Assembly (NCBI GenBank): GCA_022579005.1
Contig: MU401617.1
Coordinates: 1 to 64,000, forward strand
Reading direction: 5' to 3'
From: Poronia punctata
Taxonomy: Eukaryota > Ascomycota > Sordariomycetes > Xylariales > Xylariaceae
Length of the DNA stretch: 64,000 bases
Part shown: piece by piece, positions 50,501 to 63,714 of the stretch
How the letters are laid out: every line of letters begins with the position of its first letter
How positions within the stretch are numbered: position 1 is the first letter of the stretch
The notes under the pieces: model-generated
Seen by the model: only the letters and a program-made list of their open reading frames with translations
Told to the model about the DNA's origin: nothing
The model's database searches: none
Position numbers and translations under genes: made by a program

Positions 50501-53500
50501 AACGGAAACAGAAGTGATTAATCCGCCTCTTTTTCATCTCGTCATGTTGGGCTTCTTATTTTCTTTGCCATTCTCTCATATTCTCGCCTGAAAGGACAAC
50601 TAGTCTACCTAACTTAGTACCTGAGATGTCGTTTGGGAACAACCTTGAACCACATTACCCTAATGTTTACCCTACCGTACTCTCGGGTCGTTAGGCGCGT
50701 AAGTGAGGTAGGTAGTTGACCAAGGAATCAAACTAGGACGCGTTATTCTCTTTACTTCAAGTTGCGTACGTGAATTGTGTACCCAAGAAAATGTTAGGTT
50801 AGGCAAGTTTCGAAGGGGGGGGGGGATTGAGTTTGCCTGCTTGACTCTGACTCGCCTTGACTCGATCTCTGTCTGTGACGACTTGCATTACATTTTTTGC
50901 CTTTTCACCCCTTTTTTTTTTTTTTCTGGGGCTTCCCCATCCTTGGACCCGGGCGCTCGGGTTCGGCCGCAGCCAAAGAAGAAGAAACGCGCTTGATATG
51001 TTCCCGGTGTGACGGTCCTTCGTCCTTTTTTTGACTGGTAGTAAATCATATTAGTCCCGACCAACAAAAAGAAAGAAATGTGAGGATTGGGTCATGGGGG
51101 TTTTTTTCTGCGGCGCTACGCTACCTATTGGCACGGGGAAAAAGTGAGCAAAAGAGACCCAACGTCTTTCCTCCTTCCTACCATCACTTACTTACCTACC
51201 TATCAATTTTATTTAGGTTGACGTCAAATGTAAAAAAGACCAATGCAGCTCTCACATATCAAATCACACTTGAGACGGAAACAATGCCTACTGGTTCCGT
51301 AGATTTTCATCGCTCACTCAACCGACCAACCGATTTATTGATTTGATTGATTGACCCAATACCCTATAATTAAAAATAAAAATAAAACATTGCGCATTTG
51401 GCAAAAAGTCCATCAGAATTGTAGCTAGGTACTGAAAGAAGCATGCTTCTCGAACTCTTCTACTGCAAGGCTAATGCAAGCTCTAAAAATGGAGACTGGA
51501 GGTACTGTAGGTAAGTTTTTAGTAGAAACCTGGTGCATGGCAAACGGCGAGAGAGACATGCAACAAACCTAACCTACAGCAATCAGGTACCCGACAAACC
51601 ACATCCATACATACTTAGCTACCCTACATACATTGCATTGCACCCTTGACGACCTAGTCTAGGTTCCTACATGATAATGATGTACGATGATGTGTTTTGG
51701 AAGCGATCACGACCCAAATTCTTCGCTTAGCCTTGTCAGTCATGTACTCCTCCTTTTCCGCGCCGAGTTCGACCTACGTGCGTGTATATTATGCAGGTAC
51801 TTAACCTAAATGCCTCATAAGGCTCATGTCTTTTTGGACCTTTTGTGGCAACGAGGGTTGAGGTTGGATATGCAAACTCCCTCCAACAACCATACATCCG
51901 GGCCCAACCTAGTCTCCTTATATACAAACCTTTCCTATCTCCTTCATTATTCCCTTGACACGTTTCTGTTAGAATGATGCCGTCACGTCCGTCCCAACTG
52001 CACCAACAAGCATAGCCAGCGCAATGCCAATCCCGAAAACCCAATGCAACTAATACCGACACCGTACACCTACATACCTAATAACCTAACATAGGCACCT
52101 GAAGCTGAAGCTACTACGTATGTGACTAACTTTCGCTAGGCTGGCCGGCAGCAAAACCGTCCACATCCCTGACCTGGTTGGAAAGGAAGGAAGAGAGAAA
52201 AAAAACGTGTGTAAAAGCAAGGGTTGCGGTACCATCCAAGTCCCCAAATTGGACGGAACGTGCAGGGGAATTAAGTACCTAACCTAGCCGCAAAAAGACG
52301 TTTTGACGGCATCACATGTATTGCCTAGATTGGCAAGAACCAGGGAATGGGATCCCATGTGGTGTCCTAGCTGCCCTGGGATGTCGCATGTAGGTGCGTC
52401 GTCTAGGTTATCCGGACTTGCATATCAGGCTATTCGTTCACATGGCACGAGGCACACTTGCATAATGTATCAGTGCCACCTTGATTAACCTAAAGGAAGC
52501 AACCTCTGCGATAACCGAAGTTGTATTTACAGTAGGATGGGTTGTTGAACCTGATTGAATCGCGGTGGTAGTCTACGAGTAGGCATCCCATTTCACATTT
52601 TTGTATGCGTCGTTCGTACACGCAATATTTGTATTTTGGTCAATCATCAATTTGGCGCATGCTAACTCACCAGAACAAAAGAGGTTCAAATAGGGGGCTG
52701 ATAATTATCAGCAGAGAAACCTCGGCTTCGGGGCCTGGGTTTAGCTTATTTATTATGCTCGTCATTTTGCGCCGCAGTTGCCTTTCCGGGATAAGCTCCC
52801 GTAGCTGAGGAAGCGAGGCGGTTGAAAATAACGGTTAGGTTCATGGACTAGACAGCGGGCCAAGGACGCCTCTTCGGAGTTCTGCGCGGTGATTTCGCCC
52901 ATTTATTAGATACTAGACTAGGTACTGAGTTGATAGGTAGTTGAACATTGTATATTACATACTAATAAAAGTATATGTCAGGTCCGTACCACGCGCCAAT
53001 TCTAGATCGCGTATTATCTCGTTCGTCTCGCCCGGAAAGCCGAAAGTTGCCAAGATAGCCTACTTTTGCACCAACTGTATTTAGTATAGTACCTGACGCC
53101 GAGTGAAACACTCGTGGGTAAGGGTCTCTTGTCCTGTATAGGGATATCGTGTTGAATCTTATTATAGCATAATGTAGGTCTATCTACACCATACGTCGTG
53201 AAACAGACAGGATTGCGCAAACATACGTGTACTTGTAAATAAAATACTTTAGTTCCTAGACCGGGCTGGAACACGAGGCGATTTGAGACTGGGGTAAACG
53301 GGAAACCACCCACCCCTGAAATCCCATCTGCTAAAGATAAACGTTAGGTGGTAGGTAAAAAGGTAGGTACCTATGGTCCACCCTGTTCATGTTGCGCAGA
53401 GGATTTGATTGGCCCGAGGTGGTGCGCATACAATAGGCACCTATACGAGTAGGCTGCAACTGCGCTTCGCTGCAATGCACCGCATGCGAACATCCAGAGG

Positions 53501-56500
53501 GAAACGGTGCCCCTGCAGTAGATCAGGCCTGGTAAACCCTCAATCGTGACCTATGGTCTACTTCGTTTTGCTTTACTATTTTCCAGCCTGCCGATAGTTG
53601 GAAGTGCCATGAGGTCCCTACCAACAGAGATGGCAGGCGCAGGAACAAAAGATTACTCTGCATGACTAGTAGTGGCTTCCAACAAAGCCACAGGGCGTAA
53701 CGGCTCAAAATCGATTTGTGTTCACTGGGCGTGTGCAATCCTATAAAGCGGTTCCACCGTTATTTACCAAGGTCCGGATTCCGCGCCATCGTCTTCGTCG
53801 GGAATCCATTCGGTAAGCCATTACAAATGGTAGACTCCCGACGGTGGAGGTAAAAGTTGAAGAACACCTCGGGAGATTATCAAGACGCTAATACGTGTAG
53901 AGGCGAGAGGACGGCACATTCCGTCTTCCGCTTCGTTCCCGTGCCACACCGATGTTGGATCCTTCCAACCATATTTCGGCCTCATGTCTTACTTGACATA
54001 CGTACACGACAATGAAATAAGACCGATGCAGTCGGTCAAGTGTGTAATGCTACCCCAAAAATAGGCCATGGTAAGCTATCTGCGCAACCTGCACACACGA
54101 CGCGACGCGCAGGCATAAAAATAGACCTCGACACCCTATCGAAATCTACGTTGTCACCCAGTTAAAACTCCGATAACCTGGGGAAAGTAAACAGACAGAG
54201 ATGGGCACGGAATTCCCATCATTGCGTATCACACCAAGGATGCCACGCATATTTTAATGAATGATTAGCCACCTGGGCCGATGCTTTACCGATTCACCCT
54301 TCGTTTGTCCGTGGTATATCAGGCCATGCCTCGTCACGAGTAGGGTTGGTCGGAATGCTCGGCGATTACATACGTACGCAGATGTAACACTTCTTGGTAG
54401 GACCCCAGGTACTAGTGTACCCCATCTAAGAAACATATCCCATGCATGTCCAACAACATGGCCGTTGCCGCACTGCAGCGTTGCACCGAACGGACTCGAA
54501 GCGAAACAAAAGGACGTGGGGGGTGGAGCGGGAGGAACAAAATACTTATACCTGGTCACATACTTGGCATAGCTCTTTATTCGGCAATCACAAGGTAACG
54601 GCAATTCGCCTGCACACCAAACTGCGACGATGTTAGCAAATAGGTATATAAGACTGATACACCCAGGACTGGACGACGTCGCACTTGCACAGTAATGGGT
54701 CGGGGAAATAAATACAGCGGAATAAAGCCCGGCTTGGAAACTCGGGTCATCTTTCCATTTTCGGCCGCGTCACGAGGCAGTTCCTGCCATGGATTTCTGA
54801 CGTTGCTGTAGAGATTTACACCCAACCCCCAACCATCCGGGACCCCCGTCAAGCAAGGGTCCGATATGGCACATCTAGATCATCAGCTCCAGGGAACAGT
54901 TTCTGAGCAGTTGTCCAAGGACTGGCTATTAGAACTTGTTATCGACTTCTCTATTGCTTCTCCAATACCCGCCGCGACGATCAATAATGCTAGACTGGTG
55001 GAAATGGCGAATGATGTGAAGAGAACAGCAAGACTGCCCCATGCCAGTAAATAATAGGTAATTCTCCAGCAAGGGGCGATCGTTAATTTTCATTCGAGCA
55101 GTACTCCAACAACGCGCGCCTCCAACAATCTACTGGGTCTATACGGTTCGTTTCCGGGATGATTCCCTCGCTACGTGCGTTACGGGGGCCTTGGCCGGTC
55201 GTTAACAATCCAATTGACGATTTCATGAGAAATGCCACGAATATGTGAAGAACAGGGGTGCAGTACGTTGAGAGCGAGAAACGAAAAAGGCATGTGTTCA
55301 TGCTCTGGACTTCTCCGTCTCTCGCAGACTGGTATGCTGCACATTGCAGAGTACTTCCATTCCGTTGGTGAACAGAGGACCCGGATAATCTCCGACTCGG
55401 GCTATACAGAAGAACAACACTTGCTCTAGGCCGCACTTTCGGACTTTGTCGCGGTGACAGGTTACGAAAAAATGTACGGACATACAACACAAACAAACGT
55501 TCTTTGGAGGTTGATGGCCATTCGATGGGAAGGTAAGTGGTTCGATTGAAGTCATCGCACGTACCATTTTTTTCCTTTTCTTTTCGCTTTCCCGTCCCTG
55601 TTCAAAGTGCACCATACGTTAGGTAGGTAATTGATCATCCAGCACTATTGCATTTTATCGACCGCTTCTTGGCACGGAATATTGAAATGATGTCGGAATC
55701 CTACAGTTCCCGCCCGGTCATCTCTATGTTTGAACATCTCCGTGAAAATATCGCCCGTTCGTCAAATCAAAAGATCACATGCAAGAAGGCGAATGGAAAA
55801 ACCCCCATGTTCGTCTTCCCCCTTGTATCACACAAGGTCTGAGCGACAACCAATATATAAGTACTGTATATGTTGCGCTTATATAGTACAGTATATGTAT
55901 TATGGAAGGAATTAGGACTTCTGCTTACGAGTATAAGAATCAGGCTTTGTCATCTTGGTGATCCTGTCGTCGCCGACCAGGCTGCCCAGAGTAGACTATT
56001 CCGCATACATCCTACTCATATGCCTACTTTACCTACCTATGCAAGCTCGTGTCATGGCAACCTATTCCCGGTAACCTAGCTCCAAAGCACACGTGCTCGG
56101 ACCCGTGCATGTGCATGAGGGGCTCCATGCGCATATACCTACACGTACATTAGCCTTCTTCTATCCCCTGTCTTCCTCCAGCTTCTCCCGGCCTTCTTTT
56201 GGCCCTTGCTACGTGTAAAAGGAACGGCTTGCCTAGGCGATATGTAGAAGGTCTGTAAAAATCTTTTCCGGCTTGTATATATTAGCTCTCCCGGGGTGGT
56301 TTTGTTAAGTTGCTGTGTACGAGTAGATAGGATCCTTATAGTACGTACCTAAGGTAGGAAGAAGACTGGCATAGAGTTCGCTTTTCGGAGACTTTGGCGT
56401 GCTTACCTGACCTAATTTATGCGTTTTATACAGAAAAGGATTTGTCTGGGTACCTAGTCTAGCCCCGCGACGCGATGTGACGAGACACGATCGGTAATGT

Positions 56501-59458
56501 AGACGTAATGTAATGTACTTTTGAAATCGCAACATAGTAGTTGACTGAGGGATACGACATTGCGAACCCAAGGATCTAGACTACCTACCTACCTACCTAC
56601 CTACCGAATTTGCATTTCGTAGATTTGACCGATCATGCAGTGGTCGTGGTGGAAGAAGAATATGTGGGAAAGGGTTTGTTTGTTTGTTCGCCGCTCAAAG
56701 GAAGGAAGGGAGGAAAAGTAGAGAAATTTCATTTTGTGCTTTATTTGCAAGGGCTTTTATGGCTAAATTACATTGATACAAGTAAGTTTAGGTGACTGCG
56801 AGGTTGGGAATCTCCGTAAAGGTTTCTTCTTCCCCCCCCTCTGTTGTTTCTGCATGTACACGTACATAGGTATGTCTGATATAGGTACGTTATGTATGCG
56901 GACTCTAGGATGGATATTAATTGGGGCATACGATATGGTAGGTATGCGAAGAGTCTGAGTCTAGGTAGATAGTAAAGAGAAGAGAAGAGCCGGACATAGG
57001 TACTCGGATAAGAAAAGAAAGGGTCGAGTAGGTAGGTGCTACGAGTACACGGGATAACGGACCTATGAGTAAATGTGTAGGTTAGGTTCGGTCTAAACGG
57101 TAGGTAACTGATTTCTTTTCCTTCCCCTTGCCTTGCCTTGCCTTGCCTCCTGGGGATTGGGTTAAGATGACAGAAAAGTTAAAGTATACGATATTTACGG
57201 ACTTTCTTGCTACCCCTTGCTTTGCTCCCACTTACAGTACACGTAGATAGGTGACATCCGTCCCGAGTATATATGTCGTGTACTCGCCGAGTATCTATTG
57301 TTGTACATACAATCTATCATCTATCTTTTACTTAGGTAGGTACTAACTCGTGTGTGTTACCTTTCCTTTTCTTTCTTTTGAGCTGACGTATGTACATTTC
57401 TTTATATAGCTCTTTTCTCGGCCCTTTGTTTGGTTCGGGTGCTTCTGTTTCTGTTGAGTTTAGTAAATACCTACATACCTACCTTACACGTCATCCCGGA
57501 TATCTTCGGGCGGGAGGGGCAGGTAGCTTGGGATATCTTAAAGGTCACGCATCAACGTACGATGCGATATCGTATGGTCTGATATTGGAAAATATGAGAG
57601 TGTACGACGGGTCATGAGAAAGTCGGCCGGGTGCAGATGAGATGAGATGACCGAGGGCTCGCAGTCGTGACTGTCAAGGGATGACGTCGGCACTCTTGTG
57701 CCTCTTGCTTAAGGGACGACTTCCTGTTCTGTTCCTTCACTTCGTTTGTCATATGTGTTATTTCCAGGATGGGTTCACTTCCTGTCCCTCGATACTGATT
57801 TCCCACCCTAGGTACATATAGATCAGAACGATTCTTATTCTTGCGGCCTCTCTGGTCGGCTATCCGCTTTGGGATCTTGCTGCGTTACTCGCTTTATGCC
57901 CAGAAGAATGTAAGTAATCCTAGGGAAGGGACCGCCCGAGCTATATCCAATACACCTACGCTGTGTACGAGGATGAAAAATGCGGCTCCATTTCTATATG
58001 AGAATCAGCCACGACGGTTATACCCGAGGCGGTATCTACCTGATTCGCTGCATTCTACCGTCCCGACCCCCGAGTATAGCACGATAATGTACTCAGTGAG
58101 CACGCAGTGGCCTCACGTGGGCCGAACCATTCAACACACGAGAAGTCCTCTCGACTGAATGGGAGCGTTCCTTCAGGATACCAATGCGCCCCGGTTCGAC
58201 AAGCTTGAAATTCCTAACCTAGCATGCTCTGTGGGGCTGGCATTGATGTCACTTTGCATCTGACAGGTCCATTTGGCTATGCGCAGCGAGCTCTAGATCA
58301 CGTAATGCGGCCGGCGTGATGGGGAACAAACATTGCCGCGTCCGCCTCCTAGTTGGCGGAACGACTACGCTGTGTAGTTGCCCTCCAATATTCTCGAATC
58401 ATAGACCTATACAAGGACATGCTCTATGGAATTAAGAGCTTGAGATGCGCCTGTATAGACGCCGGACGATCGAGCAAAAGTGACGCAGGCTGCTTGGCAT
58501 TGAAACAAACGGAACCTGCTGGGCGTAGTGGGCAAATTATTTATCCATGGTGGTCGCAGATTTTTGTTTGCTGCCGCTGCATTTCGCTTGTTTTTGCGTT
58601 TTACTGGCGCCTTGGAAAGGCGTTGGAAATACGAGCCTGTCCCGTCAGAGCTTAGCGTGTAGAGCTAGCTAGTGAGATGTGTGTGGAGCTGATAATCTGT
58701 CTTGCCTTCCCACCATCGGATTTGAGACCGAAGGACTGAGAGATGCAATAGGTAGGTACCTACTTTGTACTTGGTTCCTTTGCAAGAACCTTTCTCGACT
58801 GAGGCTGATCAAAGTTTTATGTTGGGCGTTGGGGATTATAATCCCACATCTTGCTGTAAAAACACGAAGTTCTCTATGTGGGCTGAGGCCGGAGAAAAAC
58901 CCAGAAACATTAACCATTGCATTTCACTAGGTTGCCGACAAACCACACGGACCGATAAGACAAGATGGCGCAGATGGCTATGCAGGCTCCCATAAAGCCT
59001 GTTTAAGTCTTGTCCATTAACTGTAGGAAAACAGTAGATACGGAACACTATCTAGACATTACTTGAAGAATACACGCAGATAGAGGCTAGGGTAGAGAAG
59101 AATGCTCGGTGAATGACACACCGGAGTGGCGGTTGTAGTTCCAACTGCTACCTGTAGCGGGCCATTTGGAAGAAGTACCAGTAGGTACCTCCAAATCTTT
59201 GGATACATACCCGTAGATCCCTGAAACAGAGAACGGGAGTTAGATCATGTGTTTGCCCCTCTATCACCTACTTCCTTTTCTACAATTAAAATACATCATA
59301 GGATTCTTTACACCTTCTAGGCCGACTTAAAGCACCACCAGCCGCCACAACATACTGTTTGTAGTCGGATCTGGGATTTTACTATCTTCTATGAGGCTTT
59401 TTGCGAAATAGACCACCCTCATTCGTAATCTGGAAACTAGAACTGAGCGAAGCCGAAT
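50501..59458. other. Gene-poor island, right part: no confident gene
   Basis: About 9 kb with short open frames only. TACGAGTA occurs at 52574, 53444, 55926, 56318 and 57040. A (CTAC)6 array lies at 56581-56604 and a CCTTG repeat at about 57126-57147. A G11 run is at 50815-50825. The last few hundred bases should contain the promoter of the gene at 59459. Confidence 0.6.
56581..56604. repeat. (CTAC)6 microsatellite
   Basis: Six perfect units; the longest example of the TAGG/CCTA word family in the window. Confidence 0.95.
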
Positions 59459-61690
59459 ATGTCGAGTCGACAGTTGCGTAAACTTCAGCAACAAAAGGAG
59501 CTGGAGAAGCTCCAAGCCGAGGGCCCGGACACGAAAACTAACGACTCGGACGATAGCGAAGATGAAGTCCCTATTCGGAAACCGGCGAAACCAAGTGTTT
59601 TTGCCGGCTTTGCTGCGCTAGGAGACCAAGATAATGAGGACGATGATGACGATGACGATGCCGAACCCACCGAACCGACGTCAGGACCAGCCCAAGCTGA
59701 AGCCCGCACGGGCACGCTTAGCAACTCCTCAAAGAAGAACAAGAAAAAGAAGAAGAAGGCAAAGAAAACTGCGTCATCTCTCGGACCATCTGCCGCCGAT
59801 ACGCCTGCCCAGACTCCTTCCGGCGCAGACGACATCGATAGAGCTCTTCAAGAGCTGAATCTTACCAGAACGCGACAAAGCGCTGGTGCTGGCACCGAAG
59901 CCGACGACGCACGTGCCAAGGCTTACGAACGAATTTGTGAACTCCTTCAGATAAATACCCATCAGTTGCGGGTTATCAACGAGATGCGCAGTCTCTTCGG
60001 TCGAGAGGCCATTGCTGCCGCTCAGCATGAGGAAAACGAGGAGCACGCACGAACACGTACACGACATACGGCGGATAACCAAGACATAGACGCGTTCTTC
60101 AGGGGCCCGCCGGCTCCGCCGGGCCATTCGCTACCCGAGGTTACGCTTCGGAGGAATCCGTTCGTACAAGGGGATAAATCATGGCCACGCGCCTCCACGG
60201 AGGGCTTGGCAATGCGACAGATCAAAGAAGACCAGGCAGAGATGGGCAAAAAGCATGGAAGAGGCACAGTGGAATTCGCATTTACCCACGACTTGACCTA
60301 TAACAAACTGGAAAGAGAGTACTTCCAACAGGTTCAGATGCACGATTCTAACCGACTAGTATTTTATCTACATCGACATCCATATCATATCTCCTCCCTC
60401 CTTCAGGTGAGCAAGATCGCCGCGCAATCGGCAAGCAAAGGACTTTCGACTGAACTATGCGAGCGAGCTCTGTTCACCTTTGGGCGGGTTTCTCTTTCAA
60501 GCTTCAAGCAGAAGATGGAAGAGGGAAAAGCTCGGCTGGACTTTCGGCGGCCGGAAAACCGGCAATTTTGGCTTGCCGGTTACCATTATATCCAGGCCCT
60601 GATCCAGAAGGGGACTTATAGGACTGCACTTGAGTGGGCCAAGCTGTTGTATAGTATGGATCTGAGCGATCCGTATGGTATGATACACTTCATCCATGAC
60701 TTGGCCATTCGAGCACATGAGTCGAAGTGGTTCATCGACTTTTGCGACTCGGAAGTCTTGGACAAATTTGATACAATGCAAGACTACGTCAGACAAACGC
60801 TGGTCCTGGCCAGACTGCAGCAGGAGGATACGGCTGGTGCAAAAGCGCTCTTATTGGAAGGCATGGAGAAACTACCGTGGCTCTACAGTCACTTGTACAA
60901 GGAATTAAACCTCGACGTGCCAAAAGCCATATGGGGATTACAAGCGCGGGAGATGGACGAGCAGCTCTTTGTCGAACTCTACGTCCATCAGACGAAGAGT
61001 CTGTGGAACAACTCACAAGCTATAGGCTTGTTGAAAGAGGCGGCCGGTGTGGCAAAAAAGGCCGACACCCAAATGTTTGGTGCCCCGCCGGTGGCTGGAC
61101 TAAATGTTGCCAGATTTATCCACGTCGGCAACATAACATCCTTGGTAGGTTATGTTATAAAGGATATAATGAGGGAGCCAAACTGGGCTTTCGATCCCAT
61201 TCCGCCACCAGAGGAAGAAAACATATTTTCTCACGACTCTCAAAAGATGCCTTGGCGGCCACCACCAGAGATATCGCCCCTATTTGGCGACTTCCAAACA
61301 CCGTATGAAGTCGATTTGCAACGCCGTATGCGCACTTTGGAGCTCACGCCAGTGGACGGAATCTATTTACGCCAGTTGCTTACCCACGCGCAAGAATCAA
61401 ACCAACCAGCCGAGGTTCTGAGACTTTTACAAAACGCACTTGACACGGTTCCCGATGGGGACATGGGAGAAAACGACGAAATGGCAGAAGAGGGCGAAGA
61501 TGCTGATTCTGGCCGCAATGGAATAACACCGGGTATACTTCAGACCCTCTGGGATGTATTCAGCCGTGCTGGCGCACCAAACCCCGAGACCGTGGACTAC
61601 AGCTCGGACGAATTTGCATCAGAAAATCGCATGCCCGGAACATGGGAGAGCGACTCGGCAAGTGATGTTGAGGGGAGATATTGGGATTAG
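59459..61690 (+). CDS. rqc1: Ribosome quality control complex subunit 1, RQC1/TCF25 family
   Basis: Single exon, 743 residues, starting MSSRQLRKLQQQKELEKLQ. The N-terminal 140 residues are charged and low-complexity: SDDSEDEVP, a run of 7 Asp, and a Lys-rich stretch KKNKKKKKKAKK. The TCF25 domain follows from about residue 240 (KSWPRASTEGLAMRQI), with EREYFQQVQMHDSNRLVFYLHRHPYH in the expected place. It continues through helical repeats to GYVIKDIMREPNWAFDPIPPPEE. The C-terminus is acidic (DVEGRYWD). Yeast Rqc1 works with Ltn1 and Rqc2 on stalled 60S subunits to ubiquitinate nascent chains and recruit Cdc48; this role is assigned by family. Slightly overlapping frames on the other strand are shadows. 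Confidence 0.92.
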   Translation: MSSRQLRKLQQQKELEKLQAEGPDTKTNDSDDSEDEVPIRKPAKPSVFAGFAALGDQDNEDDDDDDDAEPTEPTSGPAQAEARTGTLSNSSKKNKKKKKKAKKTASSLGPSAADTPAQTPSGADDIDRALQELNLTRTRQSAGAGTEADDARAKAYERICELLQINTHQLRVINEMRSLFGREAIAAAQHEENEEHARTRTRHTADNQDIDAFFRGPPAPPGHSLPEVTLRRNPFVQGDKSWPRASTEGLAMRQIKEDQAEMGKKHGRGTVEFAFTHDLTYNKLEREYFQQVQMHDSNRLVFYLHRHPYHISSLLQVSKIAAQSASKGLSTELCERALFTFGRVSLSSFKQKMEEGKARLDFRRPENRQFWLAGYHYIQALIQKGTYRTALEWAKLLYSMDLSDPYGMIHFIHDLAIRAHESKWFIDFCDSEVLDKFDTMQDYVRQTLVLARLQQEDTAGAKALLLEGMEKLPWLYSHLYKELNLDVPKAIWGLQAREMDEQLFVELYVHQTKSLWNNSQAIGLLKEAAGVAKKADTQMFGAPPVAGLNVARFIHVGNITSLVGYVIKDIMREPNWAFDPIPPPEEENIFSHDSQKMPWRPPPEISPLFGDFQTPYEVDLQRRMRTLELTPVDGIYLRQLLTHAQESNQPAEVLRLLQNALDTVPDGDMGENDEMAEEGEDADSGRNGITPGILQTLWDVFSRAGAPNPETVDYSSDEFASENRMPGTWESDSASDVEGRYWD

Positions 61691-62819
61691 CTTGACGATG
61701 AAATGCATCGTGTTAGAACGAGATGATATGCACCGCTTCATAAGGCGGATGGGGATGCGCAATGTATGTAATATATGCGCCAAGGTAACGGGTTGCGCAA
61801 GGACGTGTCCAGTCTAGCATGTGCAAACCGGGAAAAGACAGATCGGTTATGATATGGTTCAACTGCCATATCTGGCCATTCTTTGACTACTTCAGCCTAT
61901 AACAAGTGAGGAGGGTGATGAGCAAATTTCCACCTAAGCGTAGTATCGCCTGTAATAAAGAGGCGCCGCCGGTTTCATCTAGGCGATACGAATCACTACC
62001 AGAAACTTGCTCAAGTTTCACTGTTTCTCTGGCCGTTTTGCGGTGCTTCAGCTCCGTTGAGGAGTAACGCACCGAAAGAAGATACAAGATACGGTAAACG
62101 AACCCATTTTGGTGTGATTGATGTACAGGACAGTATTTTTAGTATGTGGACTGTGTAATCATCGCGGTTTCATAGTGATGCTTTTACCAGCCTTTAATGC
62201 GCCACACTGTGGGATACATGATTTGGGGCGGTGGATATACCTATCAAGAGATAGGCACCGGTACCTGCCGTTGGAGCTTGGAGGGGTCCTAGAGTTTAAC
62301 CCCTCCATATCCGATGGATGTATCACGTCTTCAAGTTCCAAGCTGACCACATCCATTATTAATACTCCAAAGTACTCTTCAGTGACTTACTACCTACCTA
62401 CATAGCTTGCCGTTCCATCGGGATCCATGGAATTATAAATAGCTCTCGTGTCCTGATTGCAATTGCCTCCACTAATCATCCGTCTAACCTACCTACTTAC
62501 TGAATCGTCACGCGAGTACATACATATCTAAATATATAAACCACATCCATCGATCATTACAGCCCGTTTCTTCGTCTTCGGTTCGGTCCTATTTTTCCTA
62601 CCTACGTACCTATAGCTTCTTGGCATCCCGATCCCCCGCGACTAGACTATCTACCTACCTTCCCTACCTACCTGTGAGCGGGATTATACCTGTCCCCTGT
62701 TACCAAAAGCTACCTATACCTATACCTATACCTACCTGCCCTCGAAGCTTGTGAGAAGCGAGAAAGTAGTTACCTATCCTTCTCTCGTGCCGTCTGTCTC
62801 TGTCCCTCCCATCATCGAA
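61691..62819. other. Intergenic region; atx1 promoter and leader
   Basis: About 1.1 kb. The 450 bp before the atx1 start are rich in CCTA units, including four TACCTA copies at about 62711-62736, and pyrimidines. A TATATAAA-like element lies near 62532. No other gene seen. Confidence 0.6.
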
Positions 62820-63183
62820 ATGGCGGATACCCACACATACAAATTCAACGTCACCATGAGCTGTGGCGGGTGCTCTGGTGCGATTAACCGCGTGTTGGGA
62901 AAGCTAGAGGGTATGTCTTTGTTTTTGTTTTTGTTTTTGTCTTTGTCCCCCGTCCGCACCTCCTTTAGCCGAGTATTTGGATGATTTGTAAACTGACCCC
63001 TACCCCAAAAAAACACTAGGTGTTCAAAGTTATGACGTATCTCTCGAAAAGCAAGAAGCCGTAGTCATCGCGAACCCCGACCTCGACTACGAGACCGTGC
63101 TAAAGACTATCAAGAAGACTGGAAAGAAGGTTAATACGGGAGAGGCGGATGGAGAGGCGAAGAGTATTGAACTTTCAGAGTAA
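62820..63183 (+). CDS. atx1: Copper chaperone ATX1 (heavy-metal-associated domain)
   Basis: Two exons, 62820-62910 and 63020-63183, joined at GLEGVQSY-type sequence (KLE then GVQSYDV); 84 residues. The single HMA domain has the copper site in NVTMSCGGCSGAINRVL (M-x-C-x-x-C, Cys15 and Cys18) and the later KKTGKKV loop whose lysines typically stabilise the metal site. The length is slightly above the usual 70-75 because of an acidic tail (GEADGEAKSIELSE). Atx1 carries Cu(I) in the cytosol to the P-type ATPase Ccc2 in the secretory pathway, supplying multicopper oxidases. The 109-bp intron contains a TTTTTG repeat. Confidence 0.93.
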
Positions 63184-63714
63184 AAAAGACTTTGATTGGT
63201 GTTTTTGGGTGCCGCGGTGGGAAAGAATGAAAAGTACCGAAGATTGGCAATGACATGATATGAATTTTTATGAAACCTTGGGTTTTTAAAGTATCTTGCC
63301 GAAATTGATGAGGACTGGGATATAACTACCTACCTACCTACCTAAGCTACTCTCCTTCGCTTTTCTACTACTCGACTTGGTCGTAGAGGGGTATATCTGG
63401 TGTGTCCGTGTGTGCATGTCATCGTTTGCTAACTTTATCCGCTGCTGCGTCGATGAAGGGAATGCAAGGGTGGCAAGGAATGATGAATCTAGACATAATG
63501 CCATTATCTGTTCTCGAGCCGACTACATCCGCGTAGGTAGCTAAATGAAGAAAGGGGTCAAGTCAAGGATACGACTTTCCCTTTTCTCCCATTTACAGCT
63601 TAGATGCATAACCACTTGCTTACTGACGGTTCCCAGTTTCAAGTCAAGAGTTCATGTTCATTCATTATCTAAGGTAAATAAATCAATTGCAGATCAAAGA
63701 CATGAGCAAGTGTC
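63184..63714. other. Convergent intergenic region
   Basis: About 530 bp between convergent stop codons; includes a (CTAC)4 tract at 63326-63344. No gene seen. Confidence 0.6.

Noticed and set aside
32560..59458. RIP-inactivated transposon or secondary-metabolite cluster
   Set aside because: The region is not obviously AT-rich, shows no terminal repeats, transposase, reverse transcriptase, PKS, NRPS or P450 motifs.
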